A stretch of 64,000 bases of DNA from Emcibacteraceae bacterium (GTDB taxonomy: Bacteria; Pseudomonadota; Alphaproteobacteria; Sphingomonadales; Emcibacteraceae): contig JAJFIR010000048.1 in assembly GCA_021774795.1 (NCBI GenBank), positions 1 through 64,000 of the forward strand, read 5' to 3'. Shown here piece by piece: positions 56,831 through 64,000 of this stretch. The notes under the pieces were generated by a model. It saw nothing but the letters and a program-made list of their open reading frames with translations, was not told where the DNA came from and ran no database searches. Every line of letters begins with the position of its first letter. The stretch's first letter is position 1. The position numbers were made by a program, and so were the translations under genes.

Positions 56831-57985
56831 TTAATTTTCAATAGGGAAAATAACAATTTCGTTATTTCTTATTGCAAATGCAACTTCACCATTTTTTAAG
56901 GCCTGTGCATCCTTACCAAATATATCATAACGCCATCCTTTGAGGGCTCTAACATCGGCATTATCATTTTCGGCAATTTTCTCCAAATCTTCAACATTAG
57001 CGATCAATTTGGGGGCAACATTTTCGCTTTTGCAAACAAGCTTAAGCAGCACTTTTAATAGTTCAACGATTGGATCAGTATTCTGTGAAGGTGGTTTCCT
57101 TCTAGAAATTACCGGAAGTTGATCTTCGGGCATGTCTAATGATTCTTTAATGGCTTTAATAATATATTCGCCGCCTCCGCTGGATGCAAAATTTGCCCCA
57201 AGACCCCTCACGCTAGTTAGCGCGTTTGTGTGAGTAGGGCGTACTGCACTTAATTCGAGGAGAACCTCATCCCGCATCACACGGTTTCTTGGAATATTGC
57301 GCCGCTGTGCTTCCGCTTCCCGCCACTCGGCTATTTTATGAACGATAGCGTTAAAACGACGATTATTATTTCTTATTTTTATTCGCTTCCACGCGTTCTC
57401 CGGCTGAATGGTATAGCTGTCTTTATCAAGTAGACCGGTTATTTCTTCTGAAAGCCAGTTTTCACGGCCCGATTGAGCCAATTGAAGTTTTAATTTCTTA
57501 TATATAACCCGCAAATGCGTAACATCGCCCAGCGCATAGTCGATCTGGCGCTCGGTCAGGGGGCGACGCGACCAGTCTGTAAATCTTGTACTTTTATCCA
57601 GTGGTTTATTACAAAGTGCCAAGACCAGCTTTTCGTAGCCGATACTATCACCAAACCCACAAACCATTGCAGCAATTTGGCTGTCAAATAGTGGTTTTGG
57701 CACAACGCCTGCCATATTGACGAAAATTTCGATATCCTGGGTTGCAGCATGAAAAACTTTCACGACTTTCTCATTTTCCATCAAATCATAGAACGGCGTT
57801 AAATCCAGACCAGGAGCCAACGTATCGATCGCATGATATTCATCGTCATTTGCAATTTGAATAAGACACAATTTCGAATAATAGGTTTTATCCCTCAGAA
57901 ATTCCGTATCCACAGTGACATATTCTGAAGTAGAAAGACGGTCACACAATGCTTTCAACACTTCACTGGAAGTAATTACACTCAT
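56831..57985 (-). CDS. rnd: Ribonuclease D
   Basis: 3'-5' exoribonuclease that trims tRNA precursors. The DEDD exonuclease domain begins at YVTVDTEFLRDKTY and includes IQIANDD, KVFHAATQDIEIF and the RPLTERQIDYALGDVTHL motif. One HRDC domain follows (RNIPRNRVMRDEVLLELS). 384 residues. Divergent from aspS, the common alphaproteobacterial rnd/aspS pair. Confidence 0.94.
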   Translation of the reverse strand: MSVITSSEVLKALCDRLSTSEYVTVDTEFLRDKTYYSKLCLIQIANDDEYHAIDTLAPGLDLTPFYDLMENEKVVKVFHAATQDIEIFVNMAGVVPKPLFDSQIAAMVCGFGDSIGYEKLVLALCNKPLDKSTRFTDWSRRPLTERQIDYALGDVTHLRVIYKKLKLQLAQSGRENWLSEEITGLLDKDSYTIQPENAWKRIKIRNNNRRFNAIVHKIAEWREAEAQRRNIPRNRVMRDEVLLELSAVRPTHTNALTSVRGLGANFASSGGGEYIIKAIKESLDMPEDQLPVISRRKPPSQNTDPIVELLKVLLKLVCKSENVAPKLIANVEDLEKIAENDNADVRALKGWRYDIFGKDAQALKNGEVAFAIRNNEIVIFPIEN

Positions 57986-58096
57986 ATATACCCTTAATAT
58001 ATTGGGTCAAATTAAAGATTAACTTGACAAAGCGACAATAAAGCACAAAAAGACACTAAATTGAACTTGAATATTTAAAAAAATAGAAGAAATAAC

Positions 58097-59881
58097 ATGC
58101 ATGAATATAGATCTCATAATTGTAGTGAGTTAGGAAGTGAAAATGTTGGCGATATAGCCCGCCTGTCTGGATGGGTTCATCGTAAACGCGATCATGGTGG
58201 TCTTTTGTTTATTGACCTGCGGGATCACTACGGGGTCACGCAGTGTGTTTTTGACAGCGATTTTAAAGAAATATTTGAAGTTGCAGAAAATGTTCGCGCT
58301 GAAACTGTGATCCGCGTTGAAGGTGAAGTAATAAAAAGAGATGCGGAAGCAATCAATCGTGAATTACCAACAGGATCAGTGGAAATACTTGTCAAAAAAG
58401 TAGATGTTCTAAATGCTGCCGAAGAGCTTCCGCTACCGGTTTTTGGTGATCAAGAATATCCGGAAGACATTCGCCTTAAATACCGTTTTCTTGATTTGCG
58501 CCGCGAACGTATTCATAATAACATCGTACTTCGTTCTGATATTATTTCCAGTATTCGCCGACGTATGGTTGGTCAAGGATTTAAAGAATTTCAAACACCG
58601 ATTCTAACTGCTTCTTCACCCGAAGGCGCGCGTGATTTTTTGGTGCCGAGCCGCATGCATCCCGGTAAGTTTTATGCGCTTCCGCAAGCACCACAGCAGT
58701 TTAAACAGCTTTTGATGATTGCAGGTTTTGATCGTTATTTTCAGATCGCTCCATGTTTTAGAGATGAAGACGCCCGCGCTGACCGCTCGCCGGGCGAATT
58801 TTATCAACTTGATATGGAAATGTCTTTCGTTACACAGGAAGATGTATTCGCGGCAATTGAGCCCGTAATGCAGGGAATATTTGAAGAATTTTCCGACAGA
58901 AAAGTGACCTCTGCTCCATTCCCTCGTATTTCTTATAAGGATTCAATGCTTAAATACGGTAATGATAAGCCGGACCTTAGAAACCCGATTGAAATATGTG
59001 ATGTCACAGAAGTGTTTGACGGCTCTGGATTTGGTATATTTGCCGGTGCCATTAAAAATGATGCCGTTGTTCGCGCTATTCCGGCACCGGGCGCAGGGGG
59101 CGGACAACCACGTAGTTTCTTTGATAAGATGAATGACTGGGCGCGTGCAGAAGGGTTTGCCGGCCTTGGTTATATCCGCTTCAAGGACGGCGAAGCGATG
59201 GGACCGATCGCCAAGAACCTTGATGAAAACCGAATTGCTAAACTTAATGAAATTGCCAATTTTTCTGATCAAGACGGTGTTTTCTTCGCATGTGGCAAAG
59301 CGGAGGAAGCCGCAAAACTGGCAGGGTTAGCCCGTACTAAAGTTGGTGAAGACCTGGATCTCATTGGTGATGACGAGTTTAAATTTTGCTGGATCGTCGA
59401 CTTCCCCATGTATGAGTATGACGAAGTTGAAAAGAAGCTTGATTTTAGCCACAATCCGTTTTCAATGCCGCAAGGCGGACTGGATGCTCTGAATACGATG
59501 AAGCCCGAAGATATTCTTGGCTACCAATATGACATAGTCTGTAACGGTATCGAACTTTCATCCGGTGCAATTCGTAATCATGTTCCCGAAATTATGTATA
59601 AAGCTTTCGAAATTGCCGGTTATGGACCAGAAGTTGTTGAAGAAAGGTTCGCGGGAATGCTTAACGCACTAAAATATGGCGCCCCGCCCCATGGAGGCAT
59701 AGCACCCGGCGTTGACCGAATTGTTATGTTACTTGCTGATGAGCCAAATATTAGAGAAGTAATTGTCTTCCCGATGAACCAAAAAGCTGAAGATTTGATG
59801 ATGAATGCGCCTAGCGAGGTCGAAATGAAGCAACTTCGGGAGCTTCATTTGCGGACCATAGTGCCAGATGACAAAAACTAA
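58097..59881 (+). CDS. aspS: Aspartyl-tRNA synthetase (bacterial type)
   Basis: Class II synthetase charging tRNA-Asp, and possibly tRNA-Asn if the cell uses the transamidation route. The N-terminal OB-fold ([22 protein letters not shown]), motif 2 region [19 protein letters not shown], the bacterial GAD insertion domain in the middle, and motif 3 [16 protein letters not shown] are present. 594 residues, normal for the long bacterial form. It is followed by a bidirectional terminator. Confidence 0.96.
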   Translation: MHEYRSHNCSELGSENVGDIARLSGWVHRKRDHGGLLFIDLRDHYGVTQCVFDSDFKEIFEVAENVRAETVIRVEGEVIKRDAEAINRELPTGSVEILVKKVDVLNAAEELPLPVFGDQEYPEDIRLKYRFLDLRRERIHNNIVLRSDIISSIRRRMVGQGFKEFQTPILTASSPEGARDFLVPSRMHPGKFYALPQAPQQFKQLLMIAGFDRYFQIAPCFRDEDARADRSPGEFYQLDMEMSFVTQEDVFAAIEPVMQGIFEEFSDRKVTSAPFPRISYKDSMLKYGNDKPDLRNPIEICDVTEVFDGSGFGIFAGAIKNDAVVRAIPAPGAGGGQPRSFFDKMNDWARAEGFAGLGYIRFKDGEAMGPIAKNLDENRIAKLNEIANFSDQDGVFFACGKAEEAAKLAGLARTKVGEDLDLIGDDEFKFCWIVDFPMYEYDEVEKKLDFSHNPFSMPQGGLDALNTMKPEDILGYQYDIVCNGIELSSGAIRNHVPEIMYKAFEIAGYGPEVVEERFAGMLNALKYGAPPHGGIAPGVDRIVMLLADEPNIREVIVFPMNQKAEDLMMNAPSEVEMKQLRELHLRTIVPDDKN

Positions 59882-59902
59882 GGTTTTTTTCGGTATTAAA
59901 AT

Positions 59903-59937
59903 AAAAAGGCATGATCTTATCGATCACGCCTTTTTTA
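59903..59937. terminator. Bidirectional terminator between aspS and a small minus-strand gene
   Basis: AAAAAGGCATGATC and GATCACGCCTTTTTT form a stem with one mismatch and a short loop. A and T runs flank both sides, so it can serve aspS and the minus-strand gene ending at 59964. Confidence 0.85.
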
Positions 59938-59963
59938 TTCTAAGATATGAATAATGTAATTTC

Positions 59964-60158
59964 TTAGGCCTGTATGTCCACGCTGTTACCAACGTCCGGG
60001 CCTGTACCGGCTTCAACCGCTTTTCGCTCATTCACAGAATCTTCAATTTTGTCTTGTTCAACGTCTTTTGCAATAGCCGCATTTTCTTGCGAACTACTGC
60101 GTCCTGCATCGACTTGAACTTGTGAAGACGCGTTACTTGCTGCTGCTATATCAACCAT
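59964..60158 (-). CDS. Small hypothetical protein, acidic
   Basis: A 64-residue protein (VDIAAASNASSQVQVDAGRS start, ending GPDVGNSVDIQA) with no cysteine, no membrane segment and many Ala, Asp, Ser and Gln. The hydrophobic-poor composition and the VDIAAAS..Q start with an xVDIQA end loosely resemble YjfB-type putative motility proteins, but the middle differs. It shares a bidirectional terminator with aspS. An ORF this short could be chance; the terminator and biased composition favour a real gene. Confidence 0.5.
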   Translation of the reverse strand: MVDIAAASNASSQVQVDAGRSSSQENAAIAKDVEQDKIEDSVNERKAVEAGTGPDVGNSVDIQA

Positions 60159-60352
60159 AATAATCCTAACTTTTTTAAACTACACCCCAAATTATCAATT
60201 ACATTTTAATAAACTATTAATAATTTGATCCATTTTTACACATCTAAAATTTAATATGTGTTATTAAGCATTTATGGTTTAATTTAATCAACAATAATTG
60301 TATAAATATGTCTGAATAAGAGCAGGGTTTAACTAAATACGGGCCAGATTAA

Positions 60353-61645
60353 ATGCAAAATACCGTGCAGATGGCGCACTTTTCGCCAAAAATTCTACTG
60401 ATGACTTCGGCTGTCTTGTTATTAACGGCTTGTGGTGGTGGAGCAGATTTGCCGAATTATGATGAGATGCAGACGCCCCAGATTAATGATCGACCCACCA
60501 GTTTATCGACACCTTCATGGATAAAAATGGCCAATTCCTTTAGAATTGCCGGGGATTATTCCAACGCAATAAGGTTGTATCAAAACGCCGCCACCGAAGA
60601 TCCAACCAATGTACCATCCCGCGTTGCTCTTGGGCAAATATACCAACGATTGGGGGCAACGGATGGAGCCATCGTATATTACAGACAAGCTCTGGATTTA
60701 GATCCGGAAAACCTGGATGCCCAATTAGGGTTGGGTCAAATGATGGTCACGTCCAATAAACCTCTTGAAGCAATTTCATATCTGGAGGAAGTTGCAAAAA
60801 AATCCCCTGATAACTACCGGATATATAATAGTATTGGGTTGGCTTACGATCTGGAAGGGTTGCATGAAAAAGCACAGCTCGCATATGGGGAAGGGCTTAA
60901 TAAAAAGCCGGATCATATATCGCTCCTTAACAACCTTGCACTTTCTTTTGCAATTGACGGGGAATACGCGCCTTCAATTCAATTGCTTAGTAAAGCTATC
61001 AATTTGGACTATAGCCAAACCACGGCCCAAAGAAATCTTATCATGGTTTATGCTCTTTCAGGGGAAGAAGAGGCCGCAAGAACAATGGCAAATACATTCA
61101 TGACGCCAGCGGAAATTGAAGAAAATGTCCTACATTATAATTGGTTAAAGACATTATCCAGTAAACGGCGTGCACAAGCTATTTTTCTGAATTTAAAATC
61201 ATTCCCTATTGAAGAAGAAAAGATAACGACGGAAATCGATACTGTTGCCGACACTGCTACTAAATCCCAGTCGGTGGTTATCGAAACCGACCCAAAAAGA
61301 CAAATGCTCAATGATATATTAAGTTCTGAAGAAGGATTGGTAGGGGGGGCTCTTTCTGAAGGTGAAGTGATAATTTCTGATAATTTCTATCATCTGCAAA
61401 TTGGTTCTAAAGCAACGGTGGGAGAAGTTATTACAGAATGGGACCGTATTAAAGATTTAGCACCGGACATACTTAGCGGTACAAATCTAGACGTTGAAAA
61501 AGTTATAAATGCCAATAATGAAGAAATATTCAGATTATACATAGGTAATTTTGATAATAATGTTGCCGCAGATGAGTTCTGTAAAGCATTAATGGATAAA
61601 CAAATATCTTGTTCTGTTGAAATATTAGAGGCATTAAGCGAATAA
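60353..61645 (+). CDS. TPR lipoprotein with C-terminal SPOR-like domain
   Basis: A 430-residue lipoprotein. The signal peptide ends in the lipobox LLLTAC (Cys27). TPR repeats run from about residue 60 to 240 (SNAIRLYQNAATEDPTN, DGAIVYYRQALDLDPEN and further copies), similar to the pilus-assembly protein TadD. A linker of about 80 residues leads to a C-terminal domain, FYHLQIGS to QISCSVEIL, with the pattern of a SPOR (peptidoglycan-binding) domain. The upstream gap (60159-60352) is very AT-rich with no clear element. No tad genes are nearby, so the role is open. The tail nearly meets the convergent small gene at 61650. Confidence 0.82.
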   Translation: MQNTVQMAHFSPKILLMTSAVLLLTACGGGADLPNYDEMQTPQINDRPTSLSTPSWIKMANSFRIAGDYSNAIRLYQNAATEDPTNVPSRVALGQIYQRLGATDGAIVYYRQALDLDPENLDAQLGLGQMMVTSNKPLEAISYLEEVAKKSPDNYRIYNSIGLAYDLEGLHEKAQLAYGEGLNKKPDHISLLNNLALSFAIDGEYAPSIQLLSKAINLDYSQTTAQRNLIMVYALSGEEEAARTMANTFMTPAEIEENVLHYNWLKTLSSKRRAQAIFLNLKSFPIEEEKITTEIDTVADTATKSQSVVIETDPKRQMLNDILSSEEGLVGGALSEGEVIISDNFYHLQIGSKATVGEVITEWDRIKDLAPDILSGTNLDVEKVINANNEEIFRLYIGNFDNNVAADEFCKALMDKQISCSVEILEALSE

Positions 61646-61649
61646 TCTA

Positions 61650-61868
61650 CTAATTCTGCATTGAACAAAAATCGATATTAAGTTTCCTAAGACCTTGGTT
61701 TTTAACAAGATAAAATGATTTAGCCTCTAACGGTACTTCAGATAACTTAACATCAGTTATCTGATAATGTTCTCTTAATCCTTGATAAATTTCATTCAAG
61801 CCGCTGAGCACGAGCATAAGCATTAATGGAATGAAGCTTAATCCAATTATATTCAATAAAATGTCCAT
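61650..61868 (-). CDS. Small single-span membrane protein
   Basis: A 72-residue protein starting at ATG 61868 (MDILLNIIGLSFIPLMLML), preceded by GGAG at good spacing; the track's upstream ATG lies within that ribosome-binding site. One N-terminal membrane helix is followed by a soluble part of about 45 residues. I recognise no family. It is divergent from the phosphatase array, with a GTTC/GAAC repeat array between the two, 35-80 bases upstream of its start. Confidence 0.55.
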   Translation of the reverse strand: MDILLNIIGLSFIPLMLMLVLSGLNEIYQGLREHYQITDVKLSEVPLEAKSFYLVKNQGLRKLNIDFCSMQN

Positions 61869-61902
61869 TTTTATCTCCATTTAAAATTATGTGTACTTGT
61901 AA

Positions 61903-61950
61903 TGTTCTAATTCATGTTGTTCTTTTAGTCAAGAACAAAAAAGAACAAAA
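61903..61950. promoter_or_regulatory. Array of GTTCT/AGAAC half-sites before the phosphatase cluster
   Basis: A perfect inverted repeat TTGTTCTT-TTAGTC-AAGAACAA spans 61917-61938. The right arm is repeated in direct orientation (AAGAACAAAA at 61931-61940 and 61941-61950), and a further half-site TGTTCT lies at 61903-61908. This is typical of a multi-site operator. It lies between a small membrane-protein gene and the first phosphatase gene and could control either or both. Confidence 0.6.
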
Positions 61951-62048
61951 GTGGAAAATATAAAAATCCAAGATAAAATAATCTTGTTGAATAGTTTCAG
62001 CAGAATTCGTATAGTTTTTAGACATGATAACAATCAGGAATCTTCGTT

Positions 62049-62624
62049 ATGCACATACAGAAAATGGCCAAGAAAATTTCTCACGGTATTATTTATTCAA
62101 TAGTCGTAGCGTTTTTAATGTCCAACATTTCATATGCACAAGATGCGTCATTAGGTGTAAAAGGTGATCAAATTGAATTTGGAAACTTAAAGAAAGTCAG
62201 TCAGTTTGGCCATGTTGTTTTTGCCGACCAACCAGATAAAAATACGATTGGAATGCTGAAAGATAACGATATTAAGCTTGTTTTAAATATAAGAGCTTTT
62301 AACGAAAATGAAGGTTATGACGAACAAAAGGCCGTTGAAGCCGAGGGTATAGCCTATCTTCAAATTCCATATATGAAAGGCAGATCAATTAACGGAGAGG
62401 CCCTGGATGAAATTTTGGATGTTGTTTACGCAGCCGGTAAGAATGGTACTAAGATGATGCTTCACTGTACCCGGTCAGAACGTGCCGGTTCCGTCCTGGG
62501 AGCGGCGTTATACCGCGATTTAGGATTTTCGAGGGAAGATGCGGGTGTAATGGCAAAAGAGGCAGGATTAACCAGTGAGTTTTTAACCAAGATTCATAAT
62601 GAATATTTAGACGGTCTTAAATAG
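62049..62624 (+). CDS. Exported DUF442-like (C-x4-R) phosphatase, paralogue 1
   Basis: A 191-residue protein with a Sec signal peptide ending SYAQ, about residue 31. The mature part matches the beta-lactamase-hydrolase-like/DUF442 branch of dual-specificity phosphatases: FGHVVFADQPDKNTIGMLKD, LVLNIRAF, then the P-loop HCTRSERAGS with Cys140 and Arg145 (C-x4-R, one residue shorter than the classical C-x5-R), and the LYRDLGFSREDA helix. Substrate unknown; periplasmic location inferred from the signal. First of three tandem paralogues. Confidence 0.82.
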   Translation: MHIQKMAKKISHGIIYSIVVAFLMSNISYAQDASLGVKGDQIEFGNLKKVSQFGHVVFADQPDKNTIGMLKDNDIKLVLNIRAFNENEGYDEQKAVEAEGIAYLQIPYMKGRSINGEALDEILDVVYAAGKNGTKMMLHCTRSERAGSVLGAALYRDLGFSREDAGVMAKEAGLTSEFLTKIHNEYLDGLK

Positions 62625-62644
62625 TTTTAAAAGGGAATAGAAAA

Positions 62645-63238
62645 ATGACATATAGAAGCTTCATCAAATATACTCGATACTTAAGCGTTATAAGTATGGC
62701 CTTTCTTATTATTATAAACTGCGCCAGTGCACAAAATATATCGCTTATAACCGAGGGTAGCCAAACACCGTTCGGAAATTTGGATAAAACACCAATGCTT
62801 GGAAATGTAGTTTATAGCAGGCAGCCGGATGAAAATACTATTCCAATGCTCAAAGATAAAGGATTTGATCTGGTTTTGAGTGTACGTTTCGATGATGAGC
62901 CTGTCGGGTTTAATGCACGTGAAATAATTGAGCAAAACGGAATGTCATTTGTACAAATTTCTTATTTCAAGGGCAGTATAAAGGACCGACCGCGCCAGGT
63001 CGATGATCAAGCAGTAGAACAAATTAAACAGGTTCTGGAAAGTAGTCTGGCTAAGGGCGACAAGATATTGATGCACTGTCAATCCGGCCAACGCGCGGCG
63101 GCGGCGCTAGGTTCAATTTTATATCGCGACTACGGTTTTTCTAAAGAGGAAGCCAGAAAATATGCGGAAAAAGCTGGGTTGACCAGTAAAAATACAGGTG
63201 CAGTTTATGATCGATATATTGATGATATAAAGCGTTAA
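62645..63238 (+). CDS. Exported DUF442-like (C-x4-R) phosphatase, paralogue 2
   Basis: A 197-residue paralogue of the preceding gene, 20 bases downstream. A hydrophobic signal sequence ends near CASAQ, about residue 30. The same blocks recur: FGNLDKTPMLGNVVYSRQPDENTIPMLKDK, LVLSVRF, the P-loop HCQSGQRAAAALGS (Cys145) and ILYRDYGFSKEEA. GGGAATAG precedes the ATG. Probably co-transcribed with its siblings. Substrate unknown. Confidence 0.83.
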   Translation: MTYRSFIKYTRYLSVISMAFLIIINCASAQNISLITEGSQTPFGNLDKTPMLGNVVYSRQPDENTIPMLKDKGFDLVLSVRFDDEPVGFNAREIIEQNGMSFVQISYFKGSIKDRPRQVDDQAVEQIKQVLESSLAKGDKILMHCQSGQRAAAALGSILYRDYGFSKEEARKYAEKAGLTSKNTGAVYDRYIDDIKR

Positions 63239-63259
63239 AATATAATCTGGGATTAAATT

Positions 63260-64000
63260 ATGTGTAATGTTTTTCGCAGCCTTAAAATCATACTATTATC
63301 TGTTTTTATATCATCCTGCACACAATCAACAACTTTATCTAACGTGGATCGCCTTGAGGAACGCCAGCAAGCACCTTTTGGAAATTTGGAAATTACGCCC
63401 TATTTGGGAAATGTTGTTTATGCCGCGCAGCCAGATGAAGAGACGGCCAGAATGTTTAAGGAACAAGGATTCGATTTGGTGATTAATCTTCGCGAGTTAA
63501 ACGAAGATTTAGGTTTTGACGAAAAAAAAATTGTTGAAGAACTAGGCATTACATATATGCAAATCCCTTATCTTGAAGAACCTGACCTTAGTGCTGACTT
63601 CAGTAATGATGCCCTTAGTAAAGTGAAAACGGCAATAGATGAGGCAACGGATAAAGGCGAGAAAATACTCTTACATTGTAGCCATGGTCAGCGGGCAGGG
63701 TCATCTTTAGGGATGATCTTATATCGGGATTATGGATATTCGAAGGAAGATGCCTTTAAATATGCCACAGCTGCGGGAATGAACTCAGAATGGGCGGTGC
63801 CAAAATATCATAAATTTATTGATAACTCGTTGGTCAGGGTGAAATCGTTTGGCGGTATTAATAATATAGTTAAGTATAAGAATTTTTATATTGCCAGCCA
63901 ACCAAGTGCTGATGCCATCAATATGATGAAAGAAAGGGGTATTTCAACCGTTATTACTAATCGTGCGCAAAAAGAAAATGGTGGATTTGAAGAACAAAAG
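63260..64000 (+). CDS. DUF442-like phosphatase lipoprotein with second domain (runs off window)
   Basis: Open from ATG 63260 to the window edge (247 codons), missed by the ORF track because it has no stop in view. The N-terminus is a lipoprotein signal with lipobox FISSC (Cys20). The first domain repeats the family blocks: FGNLEITPYLGNVVYAAQPDEETARMFKE, P-loop HCSHGQRAGSS (Cys140) and LYRDYGYSKEDA. After about residue 190 a second copy of the domain begins (SFGGINNIVKYKNFYIASQ, then ISTVITNRAQ) and is cut by the window end. So this gene is a fusion of two phosphatase-like domains. Whether the second keeps its P-loop is outside the window. Confidence 0.8.
   Translation, partial: MCNVFRSLKIILLSVFISSCTQSTTLSNVDRLEERQQAPFGNLEITPYLGNVVYAAQPDEETARMFKEQGFDLVINLRELNEDLGFDEKKIVEELGITYMQIPYLEEPDLSADFSNDALSKVKTAIDEATDKGEKILLHCSHGQRAGSSLGMILYRDYGYSKEDAFKYATAAGMNSEWAVPKYHKFIDNSLVRVKSFGGINNIVKYKNFYIASQPSADAINMMKERGISTVITNRAQKENGGFEEQK

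Noticed and set aside
61931-61948. Alphaproteobacterial LexA box
   Set aside because: The half-sites are spaced GAAC-N6-GAAC and GTTC-N11-GTTC, not the GTTC-N7-GTTC of the LexA site, and no SOS gene is adjacent.
63267-63482. 71-residue plus-strand ORF in the track near the window end
   Set aside because: It is out of frame with the third phosphatase gene, which is open from 63260 to the window edge with conserved motifs.

Overview
The window is a chromosomal segment of a low-GC (roughly 40% by eye) Gram-negative bacterium. The gene order points to an alphaproteobacterium: rpsF-rpsR-rplI next to dnaB-alr-radA-cvpA-purF, fabD-fabG-acpP-fabF-mltG followed by yicC-gmk, rsmA-pdxA-surA-lptD beside pepA-holC, and purN-purM divergent from DUF2066-hda-ppk-ppx with rnd and aspS beyond. 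Lipoprotein signals, LptD, BamB and SurA confirm an outer membrane. A marine lineage such as Emcibacterales/Kordiimonadales is a guess from AT-richness and gene content, not something the sequence proves.

Layout. 1-300: one end of an IS1182-type insertion sequence beside an orphan terminator. 303-3254: two Tat-signal, PatB/MalY-like PLP enzymes on the minus strand. 3433-9734: ppx1-rlmE-guaB-rsmB-like-guaA (phosphatase, rRNA methylation, GMP synthesis). 9855-13333: YfgM-like protein, bamB and der. 13361-14544: three tandem VOC proteins. 23088 down to 14548 (minus): dnaB-alr-mlaE-mlaF-radA-cvpA-purF-SDR, tightly packed and probably one operon. 23259-24920 (plus): GNAT and sterol-desaturase genes interrupting the rplI/dnaB neighbourhood. 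26303 down to 24940: rpsF-rpsR-rplI. 26570-31028: fatty-acid synthesis genes plus mltG. 31079-35289: accessory block (RhaT-like transporter, PhyH dioxygenase, GST with WYL regulator, SDR). 35344-36847: yicC-gmk. 42380 down to 36844: lptD-surA-pdxA-rsmA. 42537-44459: pepA-holC. 44480-46419: glycosyltransferase-like and esterase genes. 46409-48298: ABC-F protein. 48462-50707: ndk, then purN-purM in the opposite direction. 50919-56429: DUF2066-hda-ppk-ppx2. 56503-59881: small barrel-like protein, rnd, aspS. 59964-64000: small proteins, a TPR/SPOR lipoprotein, and a tandem array of exported DUF442-like (C-x4-R) phosphatase paralogues that runs off the window.

Most genes are housekeeping: purine synthesis (guaA, guaB, purF, purN, purM, gmk, ndk), type II fatty-acid synthesis, envelope assembly (bamB, surA, lptD, mlaEF), replication (dnaB, holC, hda) and polyphosphate metabolism (ppk, two ppx). 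The less ordinary material is the accessory insertions and their regulatory DNA. This includes a palindrome shared by both Tat-PatB genes, a near-matching operator pair at the GST and WYL regulator genes, and a GTTC/GAAC half-site array before the phosphatase cluster. It also includes apparent ATT and ATC start codons at cvpA and the RhaT-like gene. No stretch longer than 300 bases lacks a gene apart from the window's IS-end/terminator start. No tRNA, rRNA or CRISPR array was recognised.
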